NCBI GenBank assembly: GCA_021325595.1
Contig: JAJPGX010000028.1
Location: 1 to 61,754, forward strand
DNA length: 61,754 nucleotides
Direction: 5' to 3'
Source of the DNA: Nitrososphaerota archaeon
GTDB taxonomy: Archaea > Thermoproteota > Nitrososphaeria > Nitrososphaerales > Nitrosopumilaceae
Shown here: positions 54,869-61,754 of the stretch, piece after piece
Position numbering within the stretch: the stretch's first letter is position 1
Layout of the letters: every line of letters begins with the position of its first letter
The notes under the pieces: model-generated
Told to the model about the DNA's origin: nothing
Seen by the model: only the letters and a program-made list of their open reading frames with translations
The model's database searches: none
Made by a program: the position numbers and the translations under genes

Positions 54869-55665
54869 TCTGTAATCACATTGAGCTTTCCAGGCTTGTA
54901 TCCTTCCGGATCTATAATTATTGTCTCAAATCCTAGATCTGACATGAATTTCTTTAATATTGTAATTTTTGCATCTTCTTTGATTCTACCTAGTTCATTT
55001 TTTTCCACTTCTATTTTTGCATTATTTCCAAAGTCGCGAACTCTTACCTGTTTTACCCCAAAAAGCTGCTTGACCATCATTTCACTTTTTTCTATTCTGA
55101 CTAATTTTTCAGATGTAACTATAGTGCCCCAAGGAATACGAGAGGCAAGACAAGAGTTTGATGGTCTGTCATATACTGAAAGTCCTACTTTCTTTGCTGT
55201 CTTTCTTACCTCTGATTTAGTAAATCCAACTTCAACTAGAGGGCTGAGTACACCACTGTTTTTCAAAGCAGCTATTCCAGGTCTATATTCGGAAAGGTCG
55301 TCTACATTAGTTCCATCTACAATTATACCGTATTTTTCTCTATTTAACAAATCTAGCAAATGAGTTGCTAATTCTGTTCTACAATGGAAACATCGATTCT
55401 TGTCATTTTTAATAAAATCTGGATTTTCAAGCTCGTTGTATTCTATTACTATGTGCCTAATTCCAATCTCACTACAAATTTTCTTTGCAGATTCCAATTC
55501 CTCCTGTGATAAAGTTTTATAATCTGCCGTGACTGCAGTTGCAGAGTTACCTAAGGAATAATATGCTGCATAAGCAACTAGTGCACTATCTACACCTCCA
55601 GATAACGCAACAAGCACTTTACCTCTTCCATTGAACCAATCTGTAAGATTTTTGATATTTGTCAT
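54865..55665 (-). CDS. larE: LarE, pyridinium-3,5-bisthiocarboxylate mononucleotide sulfur transferase
   Basis: The 266-residue PP-loop protein has the ATP motif SGGVDS at 22-27, a CFHC pair (Cys92, Cys95) and Cys172 in RPSNSCLASRIPWG. LarE adenylates P2CMN and replaces two carboxylate oxygens with sulfur. Cys172 lies in the segment that carries the sacrificial cysteine of L. plantarum LarE. Cys92 and Cys95 with Cys172 could alternatively hold a 4Fe-4S cluster, as in the cluster-dependent LarE type. The overlapping desulfurase favours a catalytic, replenished sulfur source. Overlaps larC and the desulfurase by four bases each. Confidence 0.9.
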   Translation of the reverse strand: MTNIKNLTDWFNGRGKVLVALSGGVDSALVAYAAYYSLGNSATAVTADYKTLSQEELESAKKICSEIGIRHIVIEYNELENPDFIKNDKNRCFHCRTELATHLLDLLNREKYGIIVDGTNVDDLSEYRPGIAALKNSGVLSPLVEVGFTKSEVRKTAKKVGLSVYDRPSNSCLASRIPWGTIVTSEKLVRIEKSEMMVKQLFGVKQVRVRDFGNNAKIEVEKNELGRIKEDAKITILKKFMSDLGFETIIIDPEGYKPGKLNVITD

Positions 55666-56894
55666 TTTGTACCAAGTTTCTGTTTTACTTCGGATGAAAT
55701 TAATTCTGATGCCTCTTTAAATGATATTGATAATGCATCTGCAATCGATTTAATATCGCTTGATTCTACCTTGAAATGCTTGATTATGTCATTATTTTTT
55801 ACTATTTTGCATTTGACAGTAAAGTTTCTTCCAAGAATTGTTATGGGAGTTGAAATGATGACTCTTGGTACTACATAACGACTTGATGTTCTAATTCTTA
55901 CTCCAAGTGTTCCAGTCTCTGAAATTAGTATGTCGATTAGATTATTTACAGACGAAGAATCACAAATTACTGAAACAAGATTGGTGGGGCGACCTTTTTT
56001 TGTTATTGCTGCAGTGACAGTAACGTCTTTTGCACCATTTGACATTAATTTATCAATCATATGACCTATGATTTCTCCAGAAACATCATCTACGTTTGTC
56101 TCAAGGATATGTACAGTGTCTATACCATATTGTTGAATTGACTCTCCTCTTACAATTTTCAGTACATTTGGAAAATCATTGAAATCTTTCTTTCCTGCTC
56201 CATATCCAATAGTCTTTATTTTCATTGGGGGATAAAATTCAGTGCATCTATCGATCAAATTTACTATCAAAGTCGCTCCAGTCGGTGTAGTCAGCTCTTC
56301 TTTTACTTGACCCCCATGAATTATGATTTCTGAATTGCGAAATATTTCTAAAATTGCACTAGCTGGGTTTGAAACTGTGCCGTGCGAAAAACTCAGGCTA
56401 CCTCCACCTACTGCAATTGGCGTAGAAATAATTTCGTCTGCAAAAATACCTAGATCATCAAGTGCTATCGCAGTTCCAATTATGTCTATTGCTGTGTCTA
56501 TGCTTGACGCTTCATGAAAATGTACTGACTCTGTGGACTCACCATGGATTTTTGATTCTGCAAATAATAAAGATCTTACACTCTCTTTTGCAAAAACCTT
56601 GGCAGTATCAGATAATCCAATTTTGTCTGATGACAACAAAATACATTCTTGAATATCTACTCCTTTTCTTTCATGATGTGATTCTTCTATCTCTAAATTT
56701 AGGTACGTTGCTTCAATTCCATGTTTTACGGTTTTTTCAAAATCTATTTTTTTAATCTTTGAACCCCTCAAATAGCTCTCTATAGAATATGCTCCATCTA
56801 TCACCTTTGACTTGTTTGCTCCCATGTTTACTAGTGCGGAAAGCAACATGTCTCCTGAAATTCCAGCAATCTGACCATCTATGACAAGTACCAT
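55662..56894 (-). CDS. larC: LarC, nickel insertion enzyme for the nickel-pincer nucleotide
   Basis: The 410-residue protein is a single continuous LarC (no programmed frameshift as in L. plantarum). Motifs in order: GISGDMLLSA (11-20), VHFHEASSID (His125, His127, Glu128), AVGGGSLSFSHG, EELTTPTGAT (199-208), GYGAGKKDF, LETNVDDVSGE (264-274), and GRPTN (301-305). It uses CTP to insert Ni into the thiolated nucleotide, completing NPN. A TATA box about 29 bases upstream predicts a leaderless transcript. It diverges from the malate dehydrogenase gene. Confidence 0.93.
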   Translation of the reverse strand: MVLVIDGQIAGISGDMLLSALVNMGANKSKVIDGAYSIESYLRGSKIKKIDFEKTVKHGIEATYLNLEIEESHHERKGVDIQECILLSSDKIGLSDTAKVFAKESVRSLLFAESKIHGESTESVHFHEASSIDTAIDIIGTAIALDDLGIFADEIISTPIAVGGGSLSFSHGTVSNPASAILEIFRNSEIIIHGGQVKEELTTPTGATLIVNLIDRCTEFYPPMKIKTIGYGAGKKDFNDFPNVLKIVRGESIQQYGIDTVHILETNVDDVSGEIIGHMIDKLMSNGAKDVTVTAAITKKGRPTNLVSVICDSSSVNNLIDILISETGTLGVRIRTSSRYVVPRVIISTPITILGRNFTVKCKIVKNNDIIKHFKVESSDIKSIADALSISFKEASELISSEVKQKLGTK

Positions 56895-56918
56895 GTGGAT
56901 CTCTAAACCTCATAGAAC

Positions 56919-56929
56919 GCATATAAATT
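56919..56929 (-). promoter_or_regulatory. TATA box of the larC-larE-desulfurase unit
   Basis: On the minus strand GAATTTATATG places TTTATATG about 29 bases before the larC ATG at 56894. The spacing predicts a leaderless message for the whole unit. Confidence 0.55.
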
Positions 56930-57051
56930 CTAATTTTATGGTCATATACATTTAGGACTAAACTACAGGAATCTCTACAGTTGTGATGTTTGCTGGACAC
57001 ATACAAAAATAAAAGATTGATTTGGTATGATTGTATCTGAGTAATAGTGAA

Positions 57052-57060
57052 GTTTAATTA
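57052..57060 (+). promoter_or_regulatory. Candidate TATA box of the malate dehydrogenase gene
   Basis: GTTTAATTA lies about 27 bases upstream of the ATG at 57083. It shares the 190-base divergent interval with the larC promoter. Confidence 0.4.
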
Positions 57061-57082
57061 GAGAATAATTGGACGGCTGTTT

Positions 57083-57997
57083 ATGATCACAATAATTGGA
57101 GCTGGTAAAGTTGGAGGCGCGGCAGTATTGTTTACCGCATTAAGAAAAGTAACAGATGAGATTCTTCTTCTAGATGTTGTTCAAGGTCTTCCACAAGGCG
57201 AGGCGATGGATATCAATCACATGTTGTCTGAAAAAGGAATCGATGTAAATGTTCGAGGTTCTAATGATTATTCTGAAATGAAAGGTTCTGATATTGTTGT
57301 AGTTGTTGCAGGTTCTGGAAGAAAACCAGGAATGACAAGAATGGATCTTCTCAAAGTCAATGCATCAATAGTAAAAGGAGTTGTAGAAAACATCAAAAAA
57401 TATGCAAATGATTCAATGATAATTCCTGTAACAAATCCATTAGATCCAATGACCTATCTCACATACAAGGTTTCAGGATTCCAAAAAAATAGAGTTTTTG
57501 GAATGGGTAACATGCTTGATCTTTCAAGATTTGTACAATTCATACATGAAACTACGGGTTATTCTAGACACTCTATTCGAGCTATGGTAATAGGAGAACA
57601 TGGTGAAAACATGCTTCCTCTGCCAAGATTTTCAACAGTATCTGGAATTTCATTACTGCATCTTCTCCCAAAACAGAAACTAGATGAAATCACACAAGGA
57701 ACAAGACAAATAGCAGCAAAAGTAATAGAATTAAAAGGTGCTACAGTACATGCTCCAGGAAATGCAATTTCAACTATTATTGAGGCAGTCCTACTAGATA
57801 CCAAGCAAGTTATTCCTGTAGCGACATATCTTGATGGAGAATACGGTCACTCTGGAGTGTCAATAGGTGTACCTGCTGTTATAGGTAAAAACGGTGTAGA
57901 AAAAATCATAGAACTGGATCTTGACCTAAACGAAAAAGAATGGTTCAAGAAGGGCGTGGATAGTGTTAAAAACGCAATAGCAAACCTTGAACTTTGA
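57083..57997 (+). CDS. mdh: NAD-dependent malate dehydrogenase
   Basis: The 304-residue LDH/MDH-fold enzyme has GAGKVGG (NAD-binding), Asp31 ending beta-2 which favours NAD over NADP, and the substrate-specificity residue Arg80 in [10 protein letters not shown] (Arg, as in malate dehydrogenase, rather than Gln of lactate dehydrogenase). The catalytic pair is IGEHGEN (His) and NPLDPM. It interconverts malate and oxaloacetate in the 3-hydroxypropionate/4-hydroxybutyrate and TCA reactions. It lies divergently next to larC and directly upstream of larB. Confidence 0.92.
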   Translation: MITIIGAGKVGGAAVLFTALRKVTDEILLLDVVQGLPQGEAMDINHMLSEKGIDVNVRGSNDYSEMKGSDIVVVVAGSGRKPGMTRMDLLKVNASIVKGVVENIKKYANDSMIIPVTNPLDPMTYLTYKVSGFQKNRVFGMGNMLDLSRFVQFIHETTGYSRHSIRAMVIGEHGENMLPLPRFSTVSGISLLHLLPKQKLDEITQGTRQIAAKVIELKGATVHAPGNAISTIIEAVLLDTKQVIPVATYLDGEYGHSGVSIGVPAVIGKNGVEKIIELDLDLNEKEWFKKGVDSVKNAIANLEL

Positions 57998-58033
57998 TTA
58001 AATTTTTAACTACACAATAACTCTAGTATACCA

Positions 58034-58810
58034 TTGGATATCACAGACATTCTCCAGTCTCTTGATCTAGGAAAGATTAGTGTGCCTAAGGCAAAAAAAC
58101 TTCTTTCATTATATTCTATTGAAAAAGTAGGAGATTTTGCAAAACTTGATGTTGGGCGCAGATTACGACGTGGCATACCTGAGGTAATATTTGCAGAGAA
58201 AAAAGAATTATCTTATTTAAAAAAAATCATACGTGCAGCATCTTCAAGATCTGATTCTGTTTTGGTTTCTAGAATAAATAAAAAACATTATCAAAATATA
58301 ATCAAATTCTCCCGGAACAATAAACTAAAAGTCAAAGTTGGGAAGAATACTACATCTGTACTTTTTTACAAGAAGCTGCATTCATCGGGAGGAAAGGTTG
58401 GCATACTAGCAGCAGGAACATCCGACATAGGTATTGCAGAAGAATCTAGGCTCATATGTGAAGCCATGGGTTGCGATTGTATATGTAGTTATGATGTAGG
58501 CATTGCAGGAATTCATAGATTATTTCCAATAGTAAAAAAAATCATACAAGAAGATGCGGATGCAATTATCGTAGTAGCTGGAATGGAAGGCGCATTGGCA
58601 TCAGTAGTCTCATCATTGGTTGATATTCCAGTCATAGGAGTTCCATCATCTGTTGGTTATGGATATGGTGGAAATGGAACTGCTGCACTTGCATCTATGC
58701 TACAAAGCTGTACACTAGGGCTTTCGGTTGTAAATATTGATAACGGTATAGGTGCAGGCGCATTTGCGGCTAATATTGCAAATAGAAACAAAAAAAGAAC
58801 TAAGACCTGA
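58034..58810 (+). CDS. larB: LarB, pyridinium-3,5-biscarboxylic acid mononucleotide synthase
   Basis: The 258-residue PurE-like protein with a TTG start shows the LarB signature DFAKLDVGRRLRRGIPEVIFA at 34-54, GILAAGTSDIG, VAGMEGALASV, and the C-terminal NIDNGIGAGAFA. Cys225 (MLQSC) matches the reactive cysteine of L. plantarum LarB. It hydrolyses the AMP part of NaAD and carboxylates the pyridinium ring, the first step of NPN synthesis. It follows malate dehydrogenase by 36 bases; an AT-rich TTTTTAAC at 58004 may be its own TATA box. Its last 11 bases overlap the convergent VIT gene. Confidence 0.93.
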   Translation: MDITDILQSLDLGKISVPKAKKLLSLYSIEKVGDFAKLDVGRRLRRGIPEVIFAEKKELSYLKKIIRAASSRSDSVLVSRINKKHYQNIIKFSRNNKLKVKVGKNTTSVLFYKKLHSSGGKVGILAAGTSDIGIAEESRLICEAMGCDCICSYDVGIAGIHRLFPIVKKIIQEDADAIIVVAGMEGALASVVSSLVDIPVIGVPSSVGYGYGGNGTAALASMLQSCTLGLSVVNIDNGIGAGAFAANIANRNKKRTKT

Positions 58811-59519
58811 TTATTCCTATACTTCCAAGCTCTGAACCAATTCCATAACCTACCATGGCAATTCCGGTTCCAAGACCAGCCATCTCTAATCCACCACGTA
58901 ACATGCTAGTGTTTGCAATTTTTGATTTCATTGCTCCTATGGCAAAAGACGCTGCAAGGCTTGTTCCAATAGCTACTCCAAGTGGAATGTATCCACTTGC
59001 AAAAAAATATGGTATTATGGGTAAGATTCCTCCAACTAGAAAAGCTCCAAACATACGAAATGCGCTTTTTAATGGACTTCCGACTATGTCAAAATTCAAT
59101 TTTAACTCTTCAGTAAGCATTGTATCAAGCCAGACTTTCTTATCTGAAGTTACCTTATCTACAATTCTTTTCAATTCCTCACCGGAAAATCCTTTTGCTT
59201 TGTAAATGTCTTCAATTTCCCGTCTTTCTGCTTCTGGAACATTATCCATTTCCCATTTCTCACGTTCAATCTCTGAATTCAAAATCTGTCTCTGTGATTT
59301 TACTGCAAGATAATTCTGTACAGCCATTGCTTTTGCTCCAGTGAACATTGCTACTATTGCAGCAAGTATTATGATATTAGATGCAACTTCTGCTCCTCCA
59401 ACTCCTGCTACTATTCCAAGTGACGTGTTAATTCCATCACCAAAACCAAAGACAAAATCTCTGATTGAACTGCTCTCCTTCTGGTGTATCTCCTCATGTC
59501 TTGGTTCTATTGTGCTCAT
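58800..59519 (-). CDS. VIT1/CCC1-family divalent metal transporter
   Basis: The 239-residue protein has a first helix with FGDGINTSLGIVAGVGG, a second helix, a charged central domain (EIEREKWEMDNVPEAERREIED, KKVWLDTMLTEE) like the cytoplasmic metal-binding domain of VIT proteins, and three C-terminal helices. The normally conserved GEYVS of helix 2 reads QNYLA here. VIT1/CCC1 proteins export Fe2+ or Mn2+ from the cytoplasm or to vacuoles. Overlapping the convergent larB gene, it could serve nickel or iron; that is inference. Confidence 0.82.
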   Translation of the reverse strand: MSTIEPRHEEIHQKESSSIRDFVFGFGDGINTSLGIVAGVGGAEVASNIIILAAIVAMFTGAKAMAVQNYLAVKSQRQILNSEIEREKWEMDNVPEAERREIEDIYKAKGFSGEELKRIVDKVTSDKKVWLDTMLTEELKLNFDIVGSPLKSAFRMFGAFLVGGILPIIPYFFASGYIPLGVAIGTSLAASFAIGAMKSKIANTSMLRGGLEMAGLGTGIAMVGYGIGSELGSIGIIRS

Positions 59520-59588
59520 TATGTGTGGTATGTGGAACCATCTTATATGTTAACAAAAAATTTCATAATTATGCAATAGGGTAAACGA

Positions 59589-59595
59589 TTTATAT
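59589..59595 (+). promoter_or_regulatory. TATA box of the radical SAM gene
   Basis: GATTTATATC contains TTTATAT about 29 bases upstream of the ATG at 59621. The transcript is probably leaderless. Confidence 0.55.
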
Positions 59596-59620
59596 CATAG
59601 TATAAAAAGAACTAAGGAAG

Positions 59621-61186
59621 ATGGCAGGTAAGAGAATAGTTTTAACTGCAGATCGAAGCCTAATGACAAATTATAGGGGTAATTTTCTTTATGGATTTAT
59701 TGCATGCGGGCCCTATGAAGTGGTACCTGAATGGGTATTTGACAAAGTCTTTTGCCCTCCTGTGGAAACAAATGTTACTACTGGTGAGGCAAAAGTAGCT
59801 CAAGTAGGTTTGCGAAGAGTAGAATCTGCACTTCTACAAGGTTACAAACGTGACGAAGTTTTTATTGCAAATCCTGACTATCTTGAGAAATGTATCGGTC
59901 CAGATACTAAGGTTGTCGGCATAAATGTAATGGATCCGCTTGGTATGGCTCCAGTTACAACTACCATGTCTCCTGAAAAACTATCATACGTTGCAATGAA
60001 ATTCAAAAGAATGTGTGCTAAGGTTATTCAACTTAAGAAGAAATACAATTTCCATGTTGTTGTAGGAGGTAATGGAGCATGGGAGTTAGCAAAAACTGAT
60101 AGGATGAAAATACACGGTTTGGATACTGTGGTAGTTGGAGAAGCAGATGAGCTGGCACTAGATCTTTTCCATGATTTGGAAAAAGGAGACGCACCTGAAC
60201 TGATGCACTGCTTTGTAAAAAACATTCAAAATATTCCAACGATTCAAGGTCCTACTGTTAACTCATTAATTGAAGCTATGCGAGGATGTGGTAGAGGATG
60301 TGACTTTTGTGACGTCAATAAAAGATCAAAGAAAGATCTTCCACTAGCAAGATTACAACAAGAAGCAAAAATTAATCTAGATTATGGTTTTGATTCTGTT
60401 TGGTTGCATTCTGACGAAATGCTTCTTTATGGATGTGATAATCGTGATTTCAGACCTAACTATGATGCTATTATTGAATTATGGAAGGGACTGAAATCTA
60501 TGGGCGCACGTTTTGTGGGAACAACACACATGACATTTTCTGCAGTTTGTGCTGATCCTAAACTCTTGCATGACATGTCTGCAGTAAATGAAATGAGTAA
60601 TGAAAAGTGGCTTGCAACAAATCTGGGAATAGAAACAGTGGCTCCTAGAATGGTCAAAAAACACCTTGGTGTAAAAACAAAACCCTTCTCAACGGATGAG
60701 TGGGGATGGGTAGTAAGAGAAGGCGCAAGGATATTAAATGAAAATCATTGGTTCCCTGCAGCTACGTTGATCATAGGTTGGCCTGATGAAACTCCTGACG
60801 AAACTCAATATACCATAGATCTTATCGAGGATTTCAAACAAACTAACATGAGGGGAATAGTAGCTCCGTTGTTATACCAAGACTTTAACGAGAAAAATTC
60901 GATGCATTTTGGAAATCTTAATGAATCTCAGTTTACATTGTTCTGGAAATGCTGGGAACACAACCTACGAGTTATCAATGATATAATTCCTATAATCCTG
61001 AGAAACAAATCCTATGGACCTGTGATGAAACCAATCATGTTTCTTATGATAAAAGCCGGAACATGGGCAATAATGCGTTACTTGAGAGGTTTATGCAAAG
61101 AATTGTTCAATGGTAAACTTCCAGAAGATATGATGGACAAATACGCAAGGAGCAGATCTGTTAATGCTCCAGCATATACTAAATAG
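59621..61186 (+). CDS. B12-binding-type radical SAM protein, candidate GDGT ring synthase
   Basis: The 521-residue protein has a Cys223-x3-Cys227-x2-Cys230 radical SAM cluster motif (GCGRGCDFC) after an N-terminal cobalamin-binding-like domain (VVGINVMDPLGMAP, then VVVGGNGAWEL and VVVGEADEL). The C-terminal helical part is rich in aromatic residues. The opening VLTADRSLMTNYRGN and the LIIGWPDETPDET box resemble the GrsA/GrsB proteins that introduce cyclopentane rings into archaeal GDGT lipids. If so it acts on membrane tetraether chains. Other B12 radical SAM methyltransferases cannot be excluded. Confidence 0.72.
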   Translation: MAGKRIVLTADRSLMTNYRGNFLYGFIACGPYEVVPEWVFDKVFCPPVETNVTTGEAKVAQVGLRRVESALLQGYKRDEVFIANPDYLEKCIGPDTKVVGINVMDPLGMAPVTTTMSPEKLSYVAMKFKRMCAKVIQLKKKYNFHVVVGGNGAWELAKTDRMKIHGLDTVVVGEADELALDLFHDLEKGDAPELMHCFVKNIQNIPTIQGPTVNSLIEAMRGCGRGCDFCDVNKRSKKDLPLARLQQEAKINLDYGFDSVWLHSDEMLLYGCDNRDFRPNYDAIIELWKGLKSMGARFVGTTHMTFSAVCADPKLLHDMSAVNEMSNEKWLATNLGIETVAPRMVKKHLGVKTKPFSTDEWGWVVREGARILNENHWFPAATLIIGWPDETPDETQYTIDLIEDFKQTNMRGIVAPLLYQDFNEKNSMHFGNLNESQFTLFWKCWEHNLRVINDIIPIILRNKSYGPVMKPIMFLMIKAGTWAIMRYLRGLCKELFNGKLPEDMMDKYARSRSVNAPAYTK

Positions 61187-61517
61187 ATTTTTTTCCTAGT
61201 TCTTTAATTGCGGCATCTGCAATTGTGTTTGTTTTTGGTGTTAGAACAACAAAATAGATCCTGTCTGCCCTTTCTGCTGTATCTACACTTTTGATTTTTT
61301 TCAAATTCAAATCAAATTCAAGTAGTTTTCCATCAAGACTGCCCTTTGTATAGATCATGAGAAATGAATCTCCTGATGTCTGACTAAGTGGAACCATGGA
61401 AAAGATGTATCCTTTGTAAGAACTTATGGGTAACATGTTTTTCATGGGAGGAGCCATAGTTGACATGTAAACAAATATGTCTTCAGGAGAACTAAATTCT
61501 TCAAACTCAAAATTCAT
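61179..61517 (-). CDS. Hypothetical protein
   Basis: The 112-residue soluble protein alternates short beta strands and has a C-terminal helix (DAAIKELGKK). No motif is recognised. It overlaps the radical SAM gene by eight bases at its 3' end on the opposite strand. Confidence 0.55.
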   Translation of the reverse strand: MNFEFEEFSSPEDIFVYMSTMAPPMKNMLPISSYKGYIFSMVPLSQTSGDSFLMIYTKGSLDGKLLEFDLNLKKIKSVDTAERADRIYFVVLTPKTNTIADAAIKELGKKSI

Positions 61518-61667
61518 TATTTGTTATTTGATCCTGTTGTATAATAATCTGTGTTTTTATTTTGCTTTAGTAATTATTGTTGTGACGACTTTTTTCTTGG
61601 AAAATTTTTGTTTGTATACGTCTATGATTAATATTACAAAAAATTTGAAATGAAAAAGTAGAGTGTT

Positions 61668-61754
61668 CTAGTATCTTGGCATTAATCTTAGCCCAGTCTT
61701 TGCTGATACTGCAATAATTGATACTATTGCAATTGCAAGTACTAAAGCTGCGAT
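61668..61754 (-). CDS. C-terminus of a PEFG-CTERM-like surface protein (partial)
   Basis: The minus strand is open from the right edge to a TAG at 61668-61670, giving 28 residues: a hydrophobic helix (ALVLAIAIVSIIAVSA) followed by KTGLRLMPRY. This matches the C-terminal membrane helix and basic end of thaumarchaeal PEFG-CTERM proteins, which are processed by archaeosortase-type enzymes. The PEFG sequence itself would lie just beyond the window edge, so the call is by resemblance of the tail. Confidence 0.65.
   Translation of the reverse strand: MAALVLAIAIVSIIAVSAKTGLRLMPRY

Noticed and set aside
1-61754. CRISPR arrays, insertion sequences or prophage genes
   Set aside because: I found no regularly spaced repeats, transposase motifs or phage structural genes; the only clear tandem repeat is inside S13.

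Overview
The window looks like the chromosome of an ammonia-oxidising archaeon of the phylum Nitrososphaerota (Thaumarchaeota), probably the low-GC Nitrosopumilales/Nitrosotalea side; I cannot fix the genus. The case rests on a quinol:plastocyanin oxidoreductase set (Rieske protein, fused cytochrome b, membrane-anchored plastocyanin) plus a second plastocyanin paralogue, an archaeal information-processing set (RpoN, S2, S4, S13, archaeal GluRS, archaeosine transglycosylase, Taw1, Kae1, Bud32, AK6, UPF0147), an archaeal mevalonate/isopentenyl-phosphate-kinase route, F420-type enzymes, and a PEFG-CTERM-like protein tail at the right edge. Many genes start with GTG or TTG, and several have a TATA box 25-30 bases upstream of the start codon, consistent with leaderless transcripts.

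Layout. 1-5.6 kb: two tandem zinc-type dehydrogenases (the first truncated by the window edge), a tRNA-Arg, an aminotransferase, flavin/F420-type oxidoreductases and a histidine phosphatase. 5.6-10.9 kb: a membrane-anchored surface protein followed by a giant cell-surface subtilisin. 10.9-13.5 kb: the complex III-like Rieske / cytochrome b / plastocyanin set. 13.5-15.3 kb: a gene-poor stretch with a tRNA-Arg and a 38-residue zinc-finger microprotein. 15.3-25.1 kb: nucleic-acid maintenance and tRNA modification (Ogg, beta-CASP nuclease, ferredoxin, TgtA, AK6, YchF-like GTPase, Kae1, Bud32, RdgB, Taw1). 25.1-32.3 kb: accessory genes, including an alcohol dehydrogenase, tRNA-His, zinc-finger proteins, the second plastocyanin, DoxX, a DOT1-like methyltransferase, a Rieske ferredoxin and an FAH-family enzyme.

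32.3-40.4 kb is one long leftward gene run, rpoN-enolase-S2-Memo-mevalonate kinase-IPK-IDI-prenyl synthase-GluRS, which builds the isoprenoid precursors of ether lipids alongside housekeeping genes. A single TATA element at its head may also drive the divergent tRNA-Leu. 40.6-46.7 kb holds NAD(P)HX epimerase, an MBL hydrolase, a CobT-like protein, GlmS, S4 and an S13 with an alanine-rich repeat tail. 46.8-50.1 kb is a MoxR-type ATPase / VWA protein / winged-helix operon. 50.7-53.7 kb is a 1000-residue secreted protein that may be an S-layer component.

53.7-59.5 kb is the most interesting region. It carries all three enzymes of nickel-pincer nucleotide (NPN) cofactor synthesis, LarB, LarC and LarE. 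They are arranged as two divergent units: larC-larE-cysteine desulfurase with 4-base overlaps, and malate dehydrogenase-larB. A convergent VIT-family metal transporter follows. No LarA-type NPN enzyme is in the window. The right end has a B12-type radical SAM protein resembling GDGT ring synthases, a small unknown gene and the C-terminus of a PEFG-CTERM-type surface protein.
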